From the NCBI GenBank assembly GCA_964035755.1, contig CAXIVR010000006.1, forward strand, positions 9,591,065 to 9,655,064: a stretch of 64,000 bases of DNA, in the 5' to 3' direction. The position numbers and the translations under genes are program-made. Positions within the stretch are counted from its first letter, which is position 1, and each line of letters opens with the position of its first letter. The stretch comes from Teleogryllus oceanicus. Taxonomy: Eukaryota; Arthropoda; Insecta; Orthoptera; Gryllidae. The notes under the pieces were generated by a model that had not been told where the DNA came from, ran no database searches, and worked only from the letters and a program-made list of their open reading frames with translations. Shown in pieces: positions 50,201 to 61,660 of the stretch.

Positions 50201-53200
50201 GCTAAAAAGCCGAACTAACGGGACAACTTTTGAAAAATGTCACAGTCGGATGAGAACATACAGTTGTACTCGATTTAGGGTAGTTTCGTTTTGTTTTATG
50301 TCACACGTCACACAAATACCCTGTATATATTACCTTCAAGCGGTAGGGACATTTTTTAAAACTTAAGTTTGCAATGAAACAATGACTACTTCTGTAGATT
50401 CCGCCAACATTCAAAGTCATCCAAGTGAAGTTGTGTTAGTTTACGAGTGTTGCTAAAGATTTGCATTTTGGGTTTTGGTGCTCTTCGTTCTTTGCGTTTT
50501 ATCGTTCAATTTATTTATTTAGTAGTACTAGGCGTTTTTGAGTTTTATTTATTATTTTCCAATTATTTTCTTTAGTAATAATAATAAAGTTAATTGAAAT
50601 AGTTATAGTAGTACATTATTTGTTGTTGTTAAGTGTCCCTTTAGTATTTCTTGTTTTAAATTAATTATATTATATTTATTATTATTTTGTCTGAATTCAT
50701 TTTAATTATAACTGGAAAATAATGGATAGCCCAACAACATCTGGGTCTGTACTTAATATTGAACCTTTGGAGACAACAAGTATTCATAGACTCTCTGGTA
50801 ACAATGGATAAGTTATTGAAGACTTACCTACACTAATGATGATTTTCATTATTTTTTTTAACTTACTTTTAAAAGCTAATGAATAATTGAACTGATAAAT
50901 TAAATGGATGCATTTGCATTGATATTGACATAACTGGACTGTTAGGAACAATTCATTAGATCACTTAAAAACTATCATGTATATCACGTTAATTAACTTC
51001 AATAATTGTGGTATTTATTTGCGTTCAATAAAACTAATTACTACCACTTCAAAATGTGAAGGAACTGTTGACACACATCTCAAAAGCATTAATAACATAG
51101 AAGTATAACCGCAGATAACTTTTGAGGTTGTATTTTTCATTTGCACTTGACACTTTTTAACACTTCTTAAGCTCGCAATAGTTGCTAAAGATAATTCTTA
51201 ATTAACTTAATAATTATTCACAGAGTTAATATTCGTTTATAGATGAACATCTCTTTTAATTCTACCAAAACGAAACATGTATTATTGAACAGTGGACAAG
51301 ACTGAGCATGAGGATTGTGAATGAGACAACAAACAAAACAAAAGCGAGAGACTTGATCAGAGTTATAGTTTCATAAGTTGGCTATTCCGACGGGAAATCT
51401 TTCAAGCTGCCATATTGCGAATTTAGTGCGGCCTAATACACGGCCTGGAGTCTAGGCTATATTACCAATTTCCAATGCACACAGAAACTGAATAAAAACT
51501 ATGTGACCTCCAGCCTTGTGAAAAGTCTGTGGTTTTGTTAGGTATCCAGGAACTCAGGAAAAATTTGAAAATACGGAATTTGGATTCAAATATTTTATCA
51601 TGTTATTTTGCCTATTCTCATACCGAGTGTTCTGACTGAATTCTCATGTTCAATGTGTCACTGCTTATAACTAGGGCCCGGATTTTAATGACAAGTCATA
51701 TTTTTTCTCAACCTTGGGGTGAGTTTTAAAACAATTTATGCACGAATCCAGGTATTGTCAATTAGAAAAACGTATTTTTATTGTGCATATAAAGTCATAT
51801 TTACACTGTTTTTAGTAAAAGGTCATATTTCAGCCAAATTTTGTGATAAAGTATATATGTCATATTTTTAAGAACCGTTTTTAATAAAAGGTCATATTTT
51901 GGCCAAATTTTGCACAAAAATACATACATGTGTCATATTTTTAAGGAAAAAATATAGAACGATTTTCCTAAGGATGAGCCAAATTTTTTAAAACCGTTTT
52001 TAATAAAACGTCATTTTGTGGCAAAATTATGTTAGGTATATCCTGCCGCGACAGATGTTCAGTCACGCCCCTTCGTAAAGTGCTAATGGCTCCTGTGAAA
52101 ACATCGCTATGCAGAAGTCTTAAGAGTTTCGCTGAGGTATATGCACGTACGCGAGTCCGGGAAATATTTAAATTAATTAACGTATGTGAAAAATCTCTCA
52201 ACATGCTCTCACAATCAGTAAAAAAAACTGCCATGAACGTAAATAGAAAGAAAATGATTTTAGGCGAAACACGGGACGATACGCATCTCGCATTCGTCCC
52301 AGTTTTAAAATAAACATAATAATTATCTCACAAAAAGTAAATTTAATGTAATGTTTATATAAAAAAGAATTTTTACAGAAGAGCACAAAACACTGCACTT
52401 CCTAATTTTAATTATTTCTCACGGCGCACTATATTTTTTTCGGACGAGGACATCACAAAGGAAGCGTCGAAGCCATTTACAAGTTAGCCAACTGCAAACG
52501 AACAAATGCGGGAAGGAAGTCTAATGGGCTCAAGGGTACAACGACCACAGAACCTACAGTTATGTTGCCAGCACTAGCTGTCACTTTGGCTCAACCTTAA
52601 GAAAATCGTTCTATAATAGAAAGCTTGAAAATGTGTCTTGCATGACAATGTATCAGGTATTTTGTTACAAATAAACTCCACAATTATACCACAAAGCATT
52701 ATTTGCAACGTAAATGAATTTAAATGGAGAGAGTTGAATCGAGCCCTTGGTCATGTGTCTGAAAAAGTGTACAATAAATTGCTGAGTGTTCTTCAGCGAA
52801 ATCCTAGATATTCACCATGTGCAAAATTAGCGATATAATTTCAGGAAATGCTGCAACATTTGAAAACAATGAACCAAAGCTGCACTATGGTAATATCGCC
52901 GCTTTCAAATGCACTCCTGATGTCATGTGATGTGTAGAGGAGCTTTTCCAGATACAAAACTATCCTCAGCAACAACCGTAGGTCTTTTAAGATGGAAAAC
53001 CTGAAAATACACCTTGTGATCCAATGCAATTCTCTAGAAATTGAAGACAGAGGAAATTAGAAAACATTAAACGAGAAGTATGCAGTAGGAAAGCAAGATA
53101 TTTTGTGGTTTGATGGATTTTATTTTACTGACACAAGATTTTTTTTAACGCTAATTAGTTCCAAAGACTGCAAACCGTACGTACCGTACTCACAATCTGT

Positions 53201-55769
53201 TCTTGAGTGAATTCAGTACTTATGTTATACCCTAAAAAATCAGGAATTTTTAAAAAATTAACTTGTATAATGTTATATTTTATTTTTTTAAAGTCATATT
53301 CATATAGTTTTTAGGTCATAAATGCTTGCATATTTTGCTGATTTTTAGGTCATTAAAATCTGAGCCCTACTTATGACACAGCTGATGACCTGTGACAGTA
53401 AGGCTCCAAGATGAGGCAACCTACCATTAAATATTTGCTCTTCACATGTGTAATTAAATAATTTTTTTTTGTGTTATTCTTGGTATGTAAAGAACTTTTA
53501 TATGGTTTATATATATTATACTATGTAATTGCAGTATTTGAGAAGACTATATTTGTTAAAATTATTTAATTTATTCCAGTGTTTTGTGACAGAATTTTGT
53601 CAAATATCACATGGTTCAATAAGGTCACAAGAGTCAAGCAATATACATATGCCACAAAGTGTGCAATGCCAGAGCCAGTGAACATGATAAAGTTTGAGGC
53701 CCATCACTCTGGTGCCATGGTGAACAACAAGAAGGACTGTGGAGAGTGAGCCGTGAGTTTTGTTGGGGCTGCTCAGGTTGACCAAAATAAACAGCACCTT
53801 AACTTAAAGCATGGACTCTGATACACAATGGCACATGGCTGTCTAGTGATTCAAGACCATAAAACCACATGTCTCCTCTCGAAACATGCACTTTTGAGTT
53901 CCGACAGTTTTCACATGACACAAGCTTATGTGCTCAACACGCATGGCATTGCTCAATGTTCACTTTCTGACACTTGGCACAACGGAAAATGAAGTTTACT
54001 TTTTATATTTCTTCTTCTTTCCTTTTCATTTTGTGTGGGTTTGTTCAGCAGCACTTTTGTTGCTGCAGGCCGCTATTTCTTGTTTTCCTGTGCTTCTTTA
54101 AATTCCCTGACTTTGAGATTTCTAGGGTTGCTGGGTGCCCCACTTCATTTTACAGTAAGTGTTCAATCTTCTCTTCCTTGCTTACCTAAATCCTTACCTT
54201 TTCTTGCCAGCACACACTGTGCTTATGACTGGTTATGGTAGAATTTGGCATTTTAAATTTTAAAAAATTGGATTAAATTAAATTTAAAAAATATACTGTT
54301 TAGATTTTTTCATTAAAATCAGGAAATAAGGGAAACTAATTTAATATTTTGCCTCTGTACATACAGTAATGGTTAAATTAAATGTTTTCAAACATCTATG
54401 TGTTGTCGCTGAAGCATTCCTAGTTACAGAGCAAACACGAAGGAAACCATAATATGCAATTTGGGAATTATATTACAGATTCACAACCATCTTGTACTTT
54501 GTACAAGATTTTGCATTTTGTGACAAATTTCACATTTTATCGCAGATTGAAAAACTCCAGAAATATGTTGTTCCAACCGTCGAACACAATTACTAATTTT
54601 TGTCAGCGTTTGGTAACGTTTGGTATTTTTAGCAATTGTTAAAATCTACGATATCTACTTATGAGATTTGATGAAAATTAAATGCACCTTGTTTGAAATT
54701 AAAACATGGTATCCACAATGAGAGCTTCTTGAAAATGAATTAGATGTAGGAGCACGTGAGATTCTTTCAAAATCATTACCTTCTGCAGCTGCACGCTCAG
54801 CCTCTGTCTCTCTCTGCCTGCGAGCAGAGCGCTGCTTCTCCTCCAGGCGCAGCTTCTCTGTATTGGCAGCATCCCACAACCCATCTTCCATAAGCCGCTG
54901 GTCGGGTCGGTGACGTGAGTCTGTGGGTGCCACACCCTCCTCTGGTTCATTCAACTGGCTTGCCAATTCTGTGAAGTTGTAGTACTTCTCTGCTTCTTCC
55001 CTGAAAAAATACCCGCACAAATTATTCATCAAATCTATGAAAACAAAAAACATTATTTATTGAAAATGTGTAACAGTTCTGTTTTGTTTTCCCCGATTTA
55101 TCATTTTATATCCAATGCTTCTGAAAACAAAAAAATTACACTAAATTTTGAATTGATGTCCCACTAATACTTTGGAACACAAATGCAAAGGTAGATGCCA
55201 TTCTCAATTATATTAGTTTTTTTTTTTAAACAATTCGAATAGAAATTAAAAATTTCCACAGAATTTTTCACATTATGCCATGGTTTATTTTAAAATACAA
55301 ATCAGTGTTGTCAGCAATTCTTGATCTGGGATGTCACATGAGTGTCAAACTTCATTTCCTATTTAGTCATTTGATAGTTTCCCTGAGAACTTAGGAGAAA
55401 TAAGTGACGAGCAAGGTGAGCAGTTTTATCAGGACCTCAAGACCATGGAAGAGTGCTACCAAGGTAGATCGGGCAAGCATATGTTAGCAGACTACTGCTG
55501 GAGCTTTAAACGAATAGTCCTAAAGAGCCTACAAATGGAAAAGCTTGAAACAAAGTTTCTGTATTAAAAGAATTAACTTGACCCTTGCAATCTCATAGTA
55601 AAAATGTGTCATGTAACAAGCACTTTTTTTTTCCATTGATAATTTTTTAAAGATGATATGCATTTCCATTTATATTAATAAAGAAATTTGGATTGCCTTG
55701 CAAATTAATTTGAAATGTGCATATAATTTAATGTTAAATCATAGATGTTTCCTCACACACGCATGCACG

Positions 55770-55804
<35 letters not shown>

Positions 55805-58800
55805 AGGGGGGAGAGAGAGAGGGAGAGAGAGAGAGTGAGCGAGAGAGAGAGAGTGCGAGCGAGGGAGAGAGAGCGAGAAAGAGAGTGCGAGAGAGAGAGA
55901 GCGAGAAAGAGAGTGCGAGCAGAGAGAGAGAGCGAGCGAGAGAGAGAGAGTGCGAGTGAGAGAGAGTGCAAGTGAGAGAGAGAGTGCGAGTGAGAGAGAG
56001 TGCGAGCGAGAGGAGAGAGAGGAGGCGAGAGAGAGAGAGTGCGAGCGAGAGAGAGTGCGAGCGAGAGAGAGGGAGTGCGAACGAGAGAGAGGGAGTGCGA
56101 ACGAGAGAGAGAGTGCGAGCAAGTGAGAGAGAGTGCGAGAGAGAGAGTGAGAGAGATTTCATAAAAACAAAAAGCAGCACAGGCAGATTAGGTAATATTA
56201 ATAGATGATGGTAGTGCAACACAAATTTTGTTGACCAATGTTATTAGATACAACGACAATTCCTTGCAACAATGTATAACTCTCTTTCCAAGTTCCTGAG
56301 TACTCACGGAGGGAAGCGCCTTTTCCACACAAGCGTATAAGGTCCTGTCTTAAAAACAGGATTTTCCGGACTGCCTGAAGTGCTGATGACAGGAGCAATC
56401 TCAATGCGATTGTCCCATGTGCCATTCACAACCCATTTAACATTACCATCTTGATCCATGACACAGCCCTTCACCTACAACAGAAATTAATTCATCATTA
56501 ATGAAAATAAGACTAAGTGACTATTTCAAAAGCATTTTTCACACAAATACTTTTTGATATTTTAAATTACTTAAAGCAAATGATAACGTTCAACATATCA
56601 TTAATACATAACATTAGAATCACAAAAGCCAGTTTCTAACAGAGATACAAAAAGCAGGCCTGAGATGTTCATGTATTGGGGATATATCTACACCTCATAT
56701 TTTTGTTCAAAAGATGAAGGGGTACAAATTCAACCATTCTTTTGTCACTGGTAATAAAAACATTTTTCAGATAAACAGATGATTAAAGGCAGATGACAAT
56801 TTCTTAAAGATAATATGTAGCATATTATTATTTCTAATTTTTTATTAATGGAATTACTTTTTGTAGACACTTTAACAAAAATTGACACTAAAATTTTAGA
56901 GAATTATCAACCCGGCCACTAAAATTTTAGAATTGCCTCAATAATTTCTGATTCTGATAAATAGAAAAATTTTCCATTTAAAACACAAATGAGAATAGTA
57001 AAAATTGCCTGACAAAGTACTTTTTGTTTTATCACTTCAATTCATTTATGTATTTATAATCAACAACATACAGTTCCCATTAATTAAGGAGTTTTGATTC
57101 TATCAGTTTCAATGAAATTTCAAATTCAACAATAGCCTCTTATCTAATTGAGCAGGTGTGCATGAAGTTATCTAATCTTATTTTTTTCTTCTTACTTCCT
57201 ACATGCTTATCATTATCATTTCATGAACAGATTCCAATATCTGAAAACATTATTGGCAACTTATTAAGAATCTTTGCTATCCATTTGTATTTTATATATA
57301 TCTAATAATCTTGCAAAATAGAACTTCAAATGTCTCCTGTGGCTTCAATAAACAACGAACAACCACACTAATTTAAGGAATTAGAGAAAGATGAAAAAGA
57401 TTTGATGTCATACAATCACCATTTACCTTGCGTTGTACATCTCTTGTAAAATAACTGTAAGGGATGTACTTAAGGTGGCACTTAATGCCAGTTTTGTGCT
57501 CCACAATGTCCATGTCTCCATGTTGGTCCACCCATAACTTCCCAACAATGATGTTATGCACTGTAGTAGTAACTTTACGCCAGGTATAGTGGTTGGGAGA
57601 ACCATTGAACTCTAGATGTGCTGTGCCTAGTGGAATAACCTACAAGGCAAAATAGCTTAAGTCAATTTTTACCAATAAATTAGCTCCATGCATCACATAA
57701 AAATTTGAGAATGACTTCCATAAAAATTCATAAGTGAGCTAAGTAGGAAGAAAAACTACTCACGCAGCCATGAGCTCTGACAAACCTGATCATCTCCTTA
57801 TCATTATACTAGCTAAGTACTTTTGCATCTTCTACAAGTAAAGATTTCCCCGTGCAAATTGTACACAGGTCAATGTGGCCCACAGGGGAGGTGAAGGTAG
57901 GGCTCCACCTATTCGTCGCTATTGGCACACTGAGGAGGTTGTGTGGCAAGCACAACGCTCATGCTGCTTTTACCCCCAGGAAAGATCCTGATACTCACTT
58001 GGAAAGGAGGCTGAGTCGACCTCAGAGCCGCCCTGAATGGAAATCACCAGAGAAATCATAGCCTATGCCAGGATTCGAACCTGGGTCCTTCAGGTCAGGA
58101 AGCCAGTGCCCTACCACTGTGCCACTGTGAGTCCTATGACTTTAAATTTTCTGTATGCAAGATTTGTTGTTCTGAAAGTAAGATTTTTACCCATTTATGC
58201 CTCTATGACCTTTCAGTGATCTTGAAAAATTTTAGTTGTGCAATTTTTCTCTTGCTCGACATTGGTAGATAGTGTTAACAAAATATTAGACGAAATTTTA
58301 TATTATCATCTTAGCTAGGACTTTTTTAATGAAACAATTCCGGAAAATGTATTAAAATCATTAAAAAATTGAATTATTTCAAAATAAAAAATAACGATCC
58401 AAAATAAATTTTTTTCTTGTTTTTATATCATGCTGAATCTGAAAATATTATTATTTGCATGATTTTTGAACCTTCGATATTCTTTTGGCCATTTTGACAA
58501 AGATTGTCCCATTTTCTACTTTAAAAAAACTCAAATGTTAGAAAGAACAACTGCTTCCGTTATTTATTCATTCTTTTGGAAATCTCACTGACAATATTTC
58601 TTTAGTTAACCCTTATTCAAACATCATTTCTGTTCACAACTGCTATTATTGCAATGTTTCAGAGCTCAAATAAAAAAAGACCTATTCCTGACCTGCAGGT
58701 ACTTTCCACGGAACTTGGATGCCATTGTGAACTCCTGCCAACAGCGCCAACTGCGCCCCTCACAGAACTGTGCAACCATAGGAGGATGGTGAGATACTTG

Positions 58801-61427
58801 CTCACTGATGGAACGCCAACCAAGATCATCCATGCGATCACATTCATACCTGTCACCCAAAACATTAAAAAATTTAGATTTGATAACAAACATGATAACT
58901 AGAACTACATCCAAAACTTATTAAAATTAGTTGGTCACATGCAGTCACAGAAGCTCAAACAGAATTATTTTCACATCTATAATAATAAAATACAGAAAAT
59001 GAAACAAGAAAGTCTCATGTATAAGTTTTTTTAACCATTCATTCCACTATGATCGCTTTGATACTCACGTTTCACCCAACAGTGGGTTGAAAGGCTTGCC
59101 TGTCCGGTTGCTTGTGGTGGCATAGCTGGACACAGTGAAAGCAGCAATATATGCCAGTTGCTCACAGGTATCACTGCAATTGGCAGCCTTATCCAAAATA
59201 TCTGCATATTCATAATCTTCAGTGAGACGTTGTAACATGGAAAGAGGTTCTGAGAAATTCACCTAGAAGAAAAAGGTATGCTTAAGTATTACTCAAGAGA
59301 ATACAAATATTTCCTAACAACTACCTCCAGACCTAATTTACTACTATTTATAAAATAAAGTCCTTTTTTCAAAGAAACACACGCACACCCACAACTACAA
59401 CCACACAGTGTGTCTCATTTGCTAAACATTCCTTTTATTCTGGGATGATTATTACTTGTAAGAGATACGGGTAATAATGGAAAATTGCACATTTCAATGT
59501 ATGATTTTTAAGATATTTCATGATCAACAGATAAAAAATGTTTCTGATTAACAGTAGGCATCCTAGTTTCAAAATTATTTTGTAACCAAAATTCTAATTC
59601 TGCTGAAATTTCATTAACAGTTGTAACATTTACAACGATAACATTAATAAAATTACCATCTTAACTGGACAAGCTGGTAAATGGTGTTATGGTGATCTCC
59701 ATAACAGTTCCAAATCAAATTTCATTGCAAGGTTGTATATAAAAGGACAATTTTGCACACTACTAACTGATGTACATTAAACTTTAGTGGTTGCTACTTG
59801 GCTGGTTGGTGGCTGGTACTTGGAAGTATTATAGTATTATAAATCAAAAGCAATATTGTAAGAACTGTCCCTAGTATTATTCTCATTTAAAGAACATGAG
59901 AGAGAAGGGTCTTTGCAAAAAGTCGGACTTGACAGAAAATTTTACCATTGTAACATAGAAGACAAAGTCAGTATCAATTTTTAAATTTCAATGATCTGTT
60001 TCTTATTTATGGACACTAACAATGATCTAGCATAACATCCTACAACATAGCAGCAAATAAAATTATAAGCACAGACCAAATTATTACTGTCATATGACCA
60101 CAATCACATTCAATATTGTGCAGGTAGTTGTATGAAAACTAACATTTTCAGAAACTGTTCTACAGATTTTCATTTTCTGAATATAAAAATATATTACGTC
60201 AACGTTCTTTATGAACTAGCAGAAATGCATTGAAAGTTTAACAACATTAACACATGTCAGAGCCAAAAGAACTGAATAAGAAGAAAAGATAAACATAATG
60301 AATATTATCGATGACCAATTTTATTTTAATGGAAATCCATGAAGGGCATCCCACAATGCTAATTTTCTTTGTCACAAATCAGCTTTACGTCAAGTTTACA
60401 AATTGTGGTAAAGCACAAATTGAAAACTTCTATTTCTTATGGGGAAAAATTATTTCATTCACTGTTTAAGTTAAAGGATTATAATTCAGATATAAAAGGA
60501 TGCAGAAATGCAGTTCTCTCACAATTACTTATATTTTATTCTTACTTACAGGCATAGGAATCTTAGAAAGCTCCTTGCCAATGCAGTTCTTCATGATACT
60601 CCATAAGTTGAGGGGATAATTGGGCTTGTCTGGTACCCTCGTTCGACGTTGACGACGAGGTCCACCTTCACCGTTACCCTCCACCGCACCGCCGCTTGGT
60701 GCAGGAGATGGTGGCTCAGCATCCCGCGGCGGTGCGGGTGAACTGATCACCAGAACCTAAAAACCATGAAAAAACAATTAAATAGATACTAATAAATAAA
60801 TAACAAATTAATTTAAGTATCATTCAATGCTGCACTATTTACAACAAAAAAGCAAATGACCAATTCTCTTCTACAGAATTTGGGTGGTTAATGAGCTTTC
60901 AATGACATATTTTAGCATTAATTGTGTGTAAAGCTACTTTGTTAACACAAGAAATAACTTGCCACTTTGTTACTTATAATTATAGCTACGTGTTCAATAA
61001 TTACAGTAATACAAACAAGATTGTCTTTGGCAAAGGAATACTCGGAAGAGGGCCCCGCGCGTCTGGTTGTGGGCGGGTGTCTCGTACTCGCCTTGGTCTC
61101 CGTGGCGTCGTCCACCTCGCTGGACGAGCCCGACGCCTCGTCGTTGGCGTCGGCGCCGCCCGGGCCGCCAGCGCCGCCCGCGCGCGCGCCCCAGCCCGCA
61201 GCCGCCGCCGCCCCGCTCCGACGCCTGCGAGCCTAGCGACGCCGCCGACGACGTGCGCCGCGGCCCCACCGGGATCTTCAGGATGAAGTTGTCGGGCTCG
61301 TCGGCCGCGCCCTTGCCCGCGCCGCCGCCCACGCCGCCGCCGCCCGCCTCGTCGTCCTCTTGCGCGTCGTAGAACTCGATTTCGTCGTCGTCATCCGACG
61401 GGGACGAGTGCGCGCCGCCTGCGCCGT
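44059..61427 (-). CDS. Osbp: oxysterol-binding protein (OSBP), eight coding exons, 5' part outside the window
   Basis: OSBP exchanges sterol for PI4P between ER and trans-Golgi at membrane contact sites. Exons (minus strand): 61427-61092, 60756-60550, 59262-59069, 58849-58693, 57639-57427, 56474-56308, 55000-54780 and 44201-44059. All junction phases agree. The N-terminal side has an acidic tract plus EFYDAQE, a good FFAT motif for binding VAP on the ER. The ORD follows: LNLWSIMKNCIGKELSKIPM (lid and start), FSEPLSMLQRLTEDYEYADI, GKPFNPLLGET, the family signature EQVSHHPP (the His pair contacts PI4P phosphate), SKFRGKYLQ, RKVTTTVHNIIVGKLWVDQH, KWVVNGTWD, APTDSRHRPDQRLMEDGLWD and a C-terminal WNRCPDIF. 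Exons after the first give 433 residues. PH-domain exons were not found up to 64000. The first exon has a one-base frame problem and a GC donor. Confidence 0.95.
47038..47175 (+). repeat. dispersed repeat family R, copy 4
   Basis: CTCTAACAGGTGCTGTAGCC, AGAATCCATGTTTTGTGGGTC and AGGTCTGTTCGCCCAACTG align with copies 1 and 3. Only the right half of the family is present. Confidence 0.6.
47325..48653. mobile_element. 1.3-kb element with imperfect terminal inverted repeats
   Basis: The left end is GGGCTCATCCATAAATTACG (from 47328). The right end, reverse complement, is GGGACCATGCATAAATTATG (from 48650). About 19 of the first 24 positions match. GTA flanks both ends (47325-47327 and 48651-48653), a possible 3-bp duplication. 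Subterminal copies of ACACTAAA / TTTAGTGT occur at 47349 and 47413. No transposase frame is left. A Harbinger-type element would fit a 3-bp duplication, but this is weak. Confidence 0.45.
49130..49638 (+). pseudogene. LINE family B reverse transcriptase, N-terminal half
   Basis: One open frame with RT blocks in order: LDELHTALKSMKNKKACGLD, WRSCKIPNLWKTSEVISQFK, ENYRGISLLNAAYKMYAKVI, EQQAGFQKGRSCSDNIFIIK and HLAFIDFEKAFDTV (first catalytic Asp). The sequence stops there and runs straight into a GAAGAAGAC-type repeat. The endonuclease, FADD block and C-terminus are absent. The same LINE type as 36637-37325. Located in the last OSBP intron, antisense to that gene. Confidence 0.85.
49641..49866 (+). 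repeat. 18-bp minisatellite (GAAGAAGAAGACTACRAY)
   Basis: About 12 units of an 18-bp repeat alternating GACTACGAT and GACTACAAC variants. One + frame would read EEEDYDEEEDYN and another KKTTTKKKTTMKK. Both are stop-free because of the unit, not because of coding. Confidence 0.85.
51664..53377. mobile_element. short hAT-family transposon, copy 2, with target duplications
   Basis: Element 51672-53369 (1698 bp). The left end is TAGGGCCCGGATTTTAATGA. The right end, reverse complement, is TAGGGCTCAGATTTTAATGA. The flanks are CTTATAAC (51664-51671) and CTTATGAC (53370-53377), identical at 7 of 8 positions. Near both ends GTCATATTTT or its variants are repeated many times (51690-51960 and 53270-53350). 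The internal frames are short and I could not place them in a transposase. The same family as 386-1034. Confidence 0.75.
54780..55000 (-). CDS. Osbp: OSBP exon: C-terminal helices
   Basis: TTTTTTCAG|GGAAGAAG to GAAG|GTAATG. Encodes EEAEKYYNFTELASQLNEPE, GVAPTDSRHRPDQRLMEDGL and a charged helix LRLEEKQRSARRQRETEAER. The APTDSR-RPDQR-ME block is diagnostic of the family. Confidence 0.95.
55001..56307 (-). other. OSBP intron with CA/GA microsatellite
   Basis: The intron between the last two ORD exons. Apart from the CA/GA tract it has no recognised feature. Confidence 0.75.
55756..56157. repeat. (CA)n followed by a 350-bp (GA)n-type tract
   Basis: CACACGCATGCACG and about 14 CA units are followed by GAGAGA with regular GTGCGAGC or GTGCGAGT interruptions, forming a loose higher-order repeat. 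The Arg/Glu and Ser/Leu frames over it are artefacts. Confidence 0.95.
56308..56474 (-). CDS. Osbp: OSBP exon: ORD C-terminal strands
   Basis: CTGTTGTAG|GTGAAG to CCTCC|GTGAGT. Encodes VKGCVMDQDGNVKWVVNGTW, then IEIAPVISTSGSPENPVFK and LVWKRRFPP. Confidence 0.95.
56475..57426 (-). other. OSBP intron, no feature
   Basis: AT-rich intron with nothing recognised. Confidence 0.7.
57427..57639 (-). CDS. Osbp: OSBP exon: ORD barrel strands
   Basis: CCTTGTAG|GTTATT to CGCAAG|GTAAAT, 71 codons, phase 0. Encodes VIPLGTAHLEFNGSPNHYTW, RKVTTTVHNIIVGKLWVDQH, IKCHLKYIPYSYFTRDVQRK. Confidence 0.96.
57640..58692 (-). other. OSBP intron with a SINE
   Basis: Contains the tRNA-derived SINE described next; the rest is AT-rich. 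Confidence 0.7.
57845..58134 (-). mobile_element. tRNA-derived SINE (third family), minus strand
   Basis: Read on the minus strand, the head GGACTCACAGTGGCACAGTG carries an A-box-like TGGCACAGTGGTAGGGCAC and a perfect B box GGTTCGAATCC at 58071-58081. A body of about 200 bp follows. It sits in the same orientation as OSBP in an intron, so it would be transcribed with the gene. Confidence 0.72.
58693..58849 (-). CDS. Osbp: OSBP exon with EQVSHHPP signature
   Basis: GTGACAG|GTATG to CTGCAG|GTCAGG. Encodes YECDRMDDLGWRS, SEQVSHHPPMVAQFCEG and TMASKFRGKYLQ. The signature octapeptide and both His residues are intact. Confidence 0.96.
58850..59068 (-). other. OSBP intron (219 bp)
   Basis: Short intron with good donor and acceptor and no other content. 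Confidence 0.8.
59069..59262 (-). CDS. Osbp: OSBP exon: ORD core
   Basis: CTTCTAG|GTG to GAAAC|GTGAGT. Encodes VNFSEPLSMLQRLTEDYEYA and AYIAAFTVSSYATTSNRTGK, ending PFNPLLGE. The next exon supplies the last base of the Thr codon. Confidence 0.95.
59263..60549 (-). other. OSBP intron, no feature
   Basis: AT-rich intron of 1.3 kb with nothing recognised. Confidence 0.7.
60550..60756 (-). CDS. Osbp: OSBP exon: linker and start of ORD
   Basis: TTTTTAG|GTT to CCT|GTAAGT, 69 codons, phase 0 at both ends. Pro/Gly-rich linker, then RRTRVPDKPNYPLNLWSIMK, the conserved ORD entry and lid. Confidence 0.95.
60757..61091 (-). other. OSBP intron with GC-AG boundaries
   Basis: Donor GCGAGT (61091-61086) and acceptor TTTTTAG (60757). 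The phase across it is consistent, which supports the unusual donor. Confidence 0.65.
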
Positions 61428-61660
61428 CTACGCAGAAGGGAAGGGACCCGACTACTAACGGGGCAGGGGAGGATGGGGCGGGGCGGAGAGAAGCGGGGCG
61501 TGGTGGTGGTGGGGCGGGCGGCTAGGAGGGGCGGGAGACAGCGGGCGCGCGGGCGCACTGCGTGAGGCCACAGCGCGCGCGCGCTTCAATTCAAGAGCGA
61601 CAACCACCCGCTCGGCCGCTTCGCCGTCGCAGCCAGAGAAGCCGTTCCTCCGTCAATATC
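61020..61660. promoter_or_regulatory. CpG-rich island around the FFAT exon
   Basis: Very GC- and CpG-rich compared with the AT-rich window. It covers the OSBP exon and about 230 bp upstream of it. It may simply reflect Gly/Ala-rich coding, but the upstream half is non-coding and CpG-dense, so an internal promoter is possible. Confidence 0.4.
61092..61427 (-). CDS. Osbp: OSBP exon with FFAT motif (one-base frameshift, GC donor)
   Basis: Acceptor CCCTTCTGCGTAG|ACGGCG; the exon starts with the last two bases of a codon. It encodes HSSPSDDDDEIEFYDAQEDD, glycine/alanine-rich sequence, DNFILKIPVGPRRTSSAASL, then in another frame NDEASGSSSEVDDATETK. The donor is AAG|GCGAGT, a GC-type donor with otherwise good consensus, and phase 0 fits the next exon. 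The two frames differ by one base. Dropping one C from the run at 61211-61214 would make it a single frame, so a sequencing or assembly error in GC-rich DNA is likely. Confidence 0.8.

Larger units (their letters stand above)
44202..54779 (-). other. last OSBP intron, 10.6 kb, repeat-rich
   Basis: GTAATG donor at the right and TTTTAG acceptor at the left. It holds repeat family R copy 4, a 1.3-kb TIR element, a LINE family B fragment with an acidic-coding microsatellite, and the larger copy of the short hAT family. The remaining stretches (44202-47037, 48654-49129, 49867-51663 and 53378-54779) contain nothing I recognise. Confidence 0.7.
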
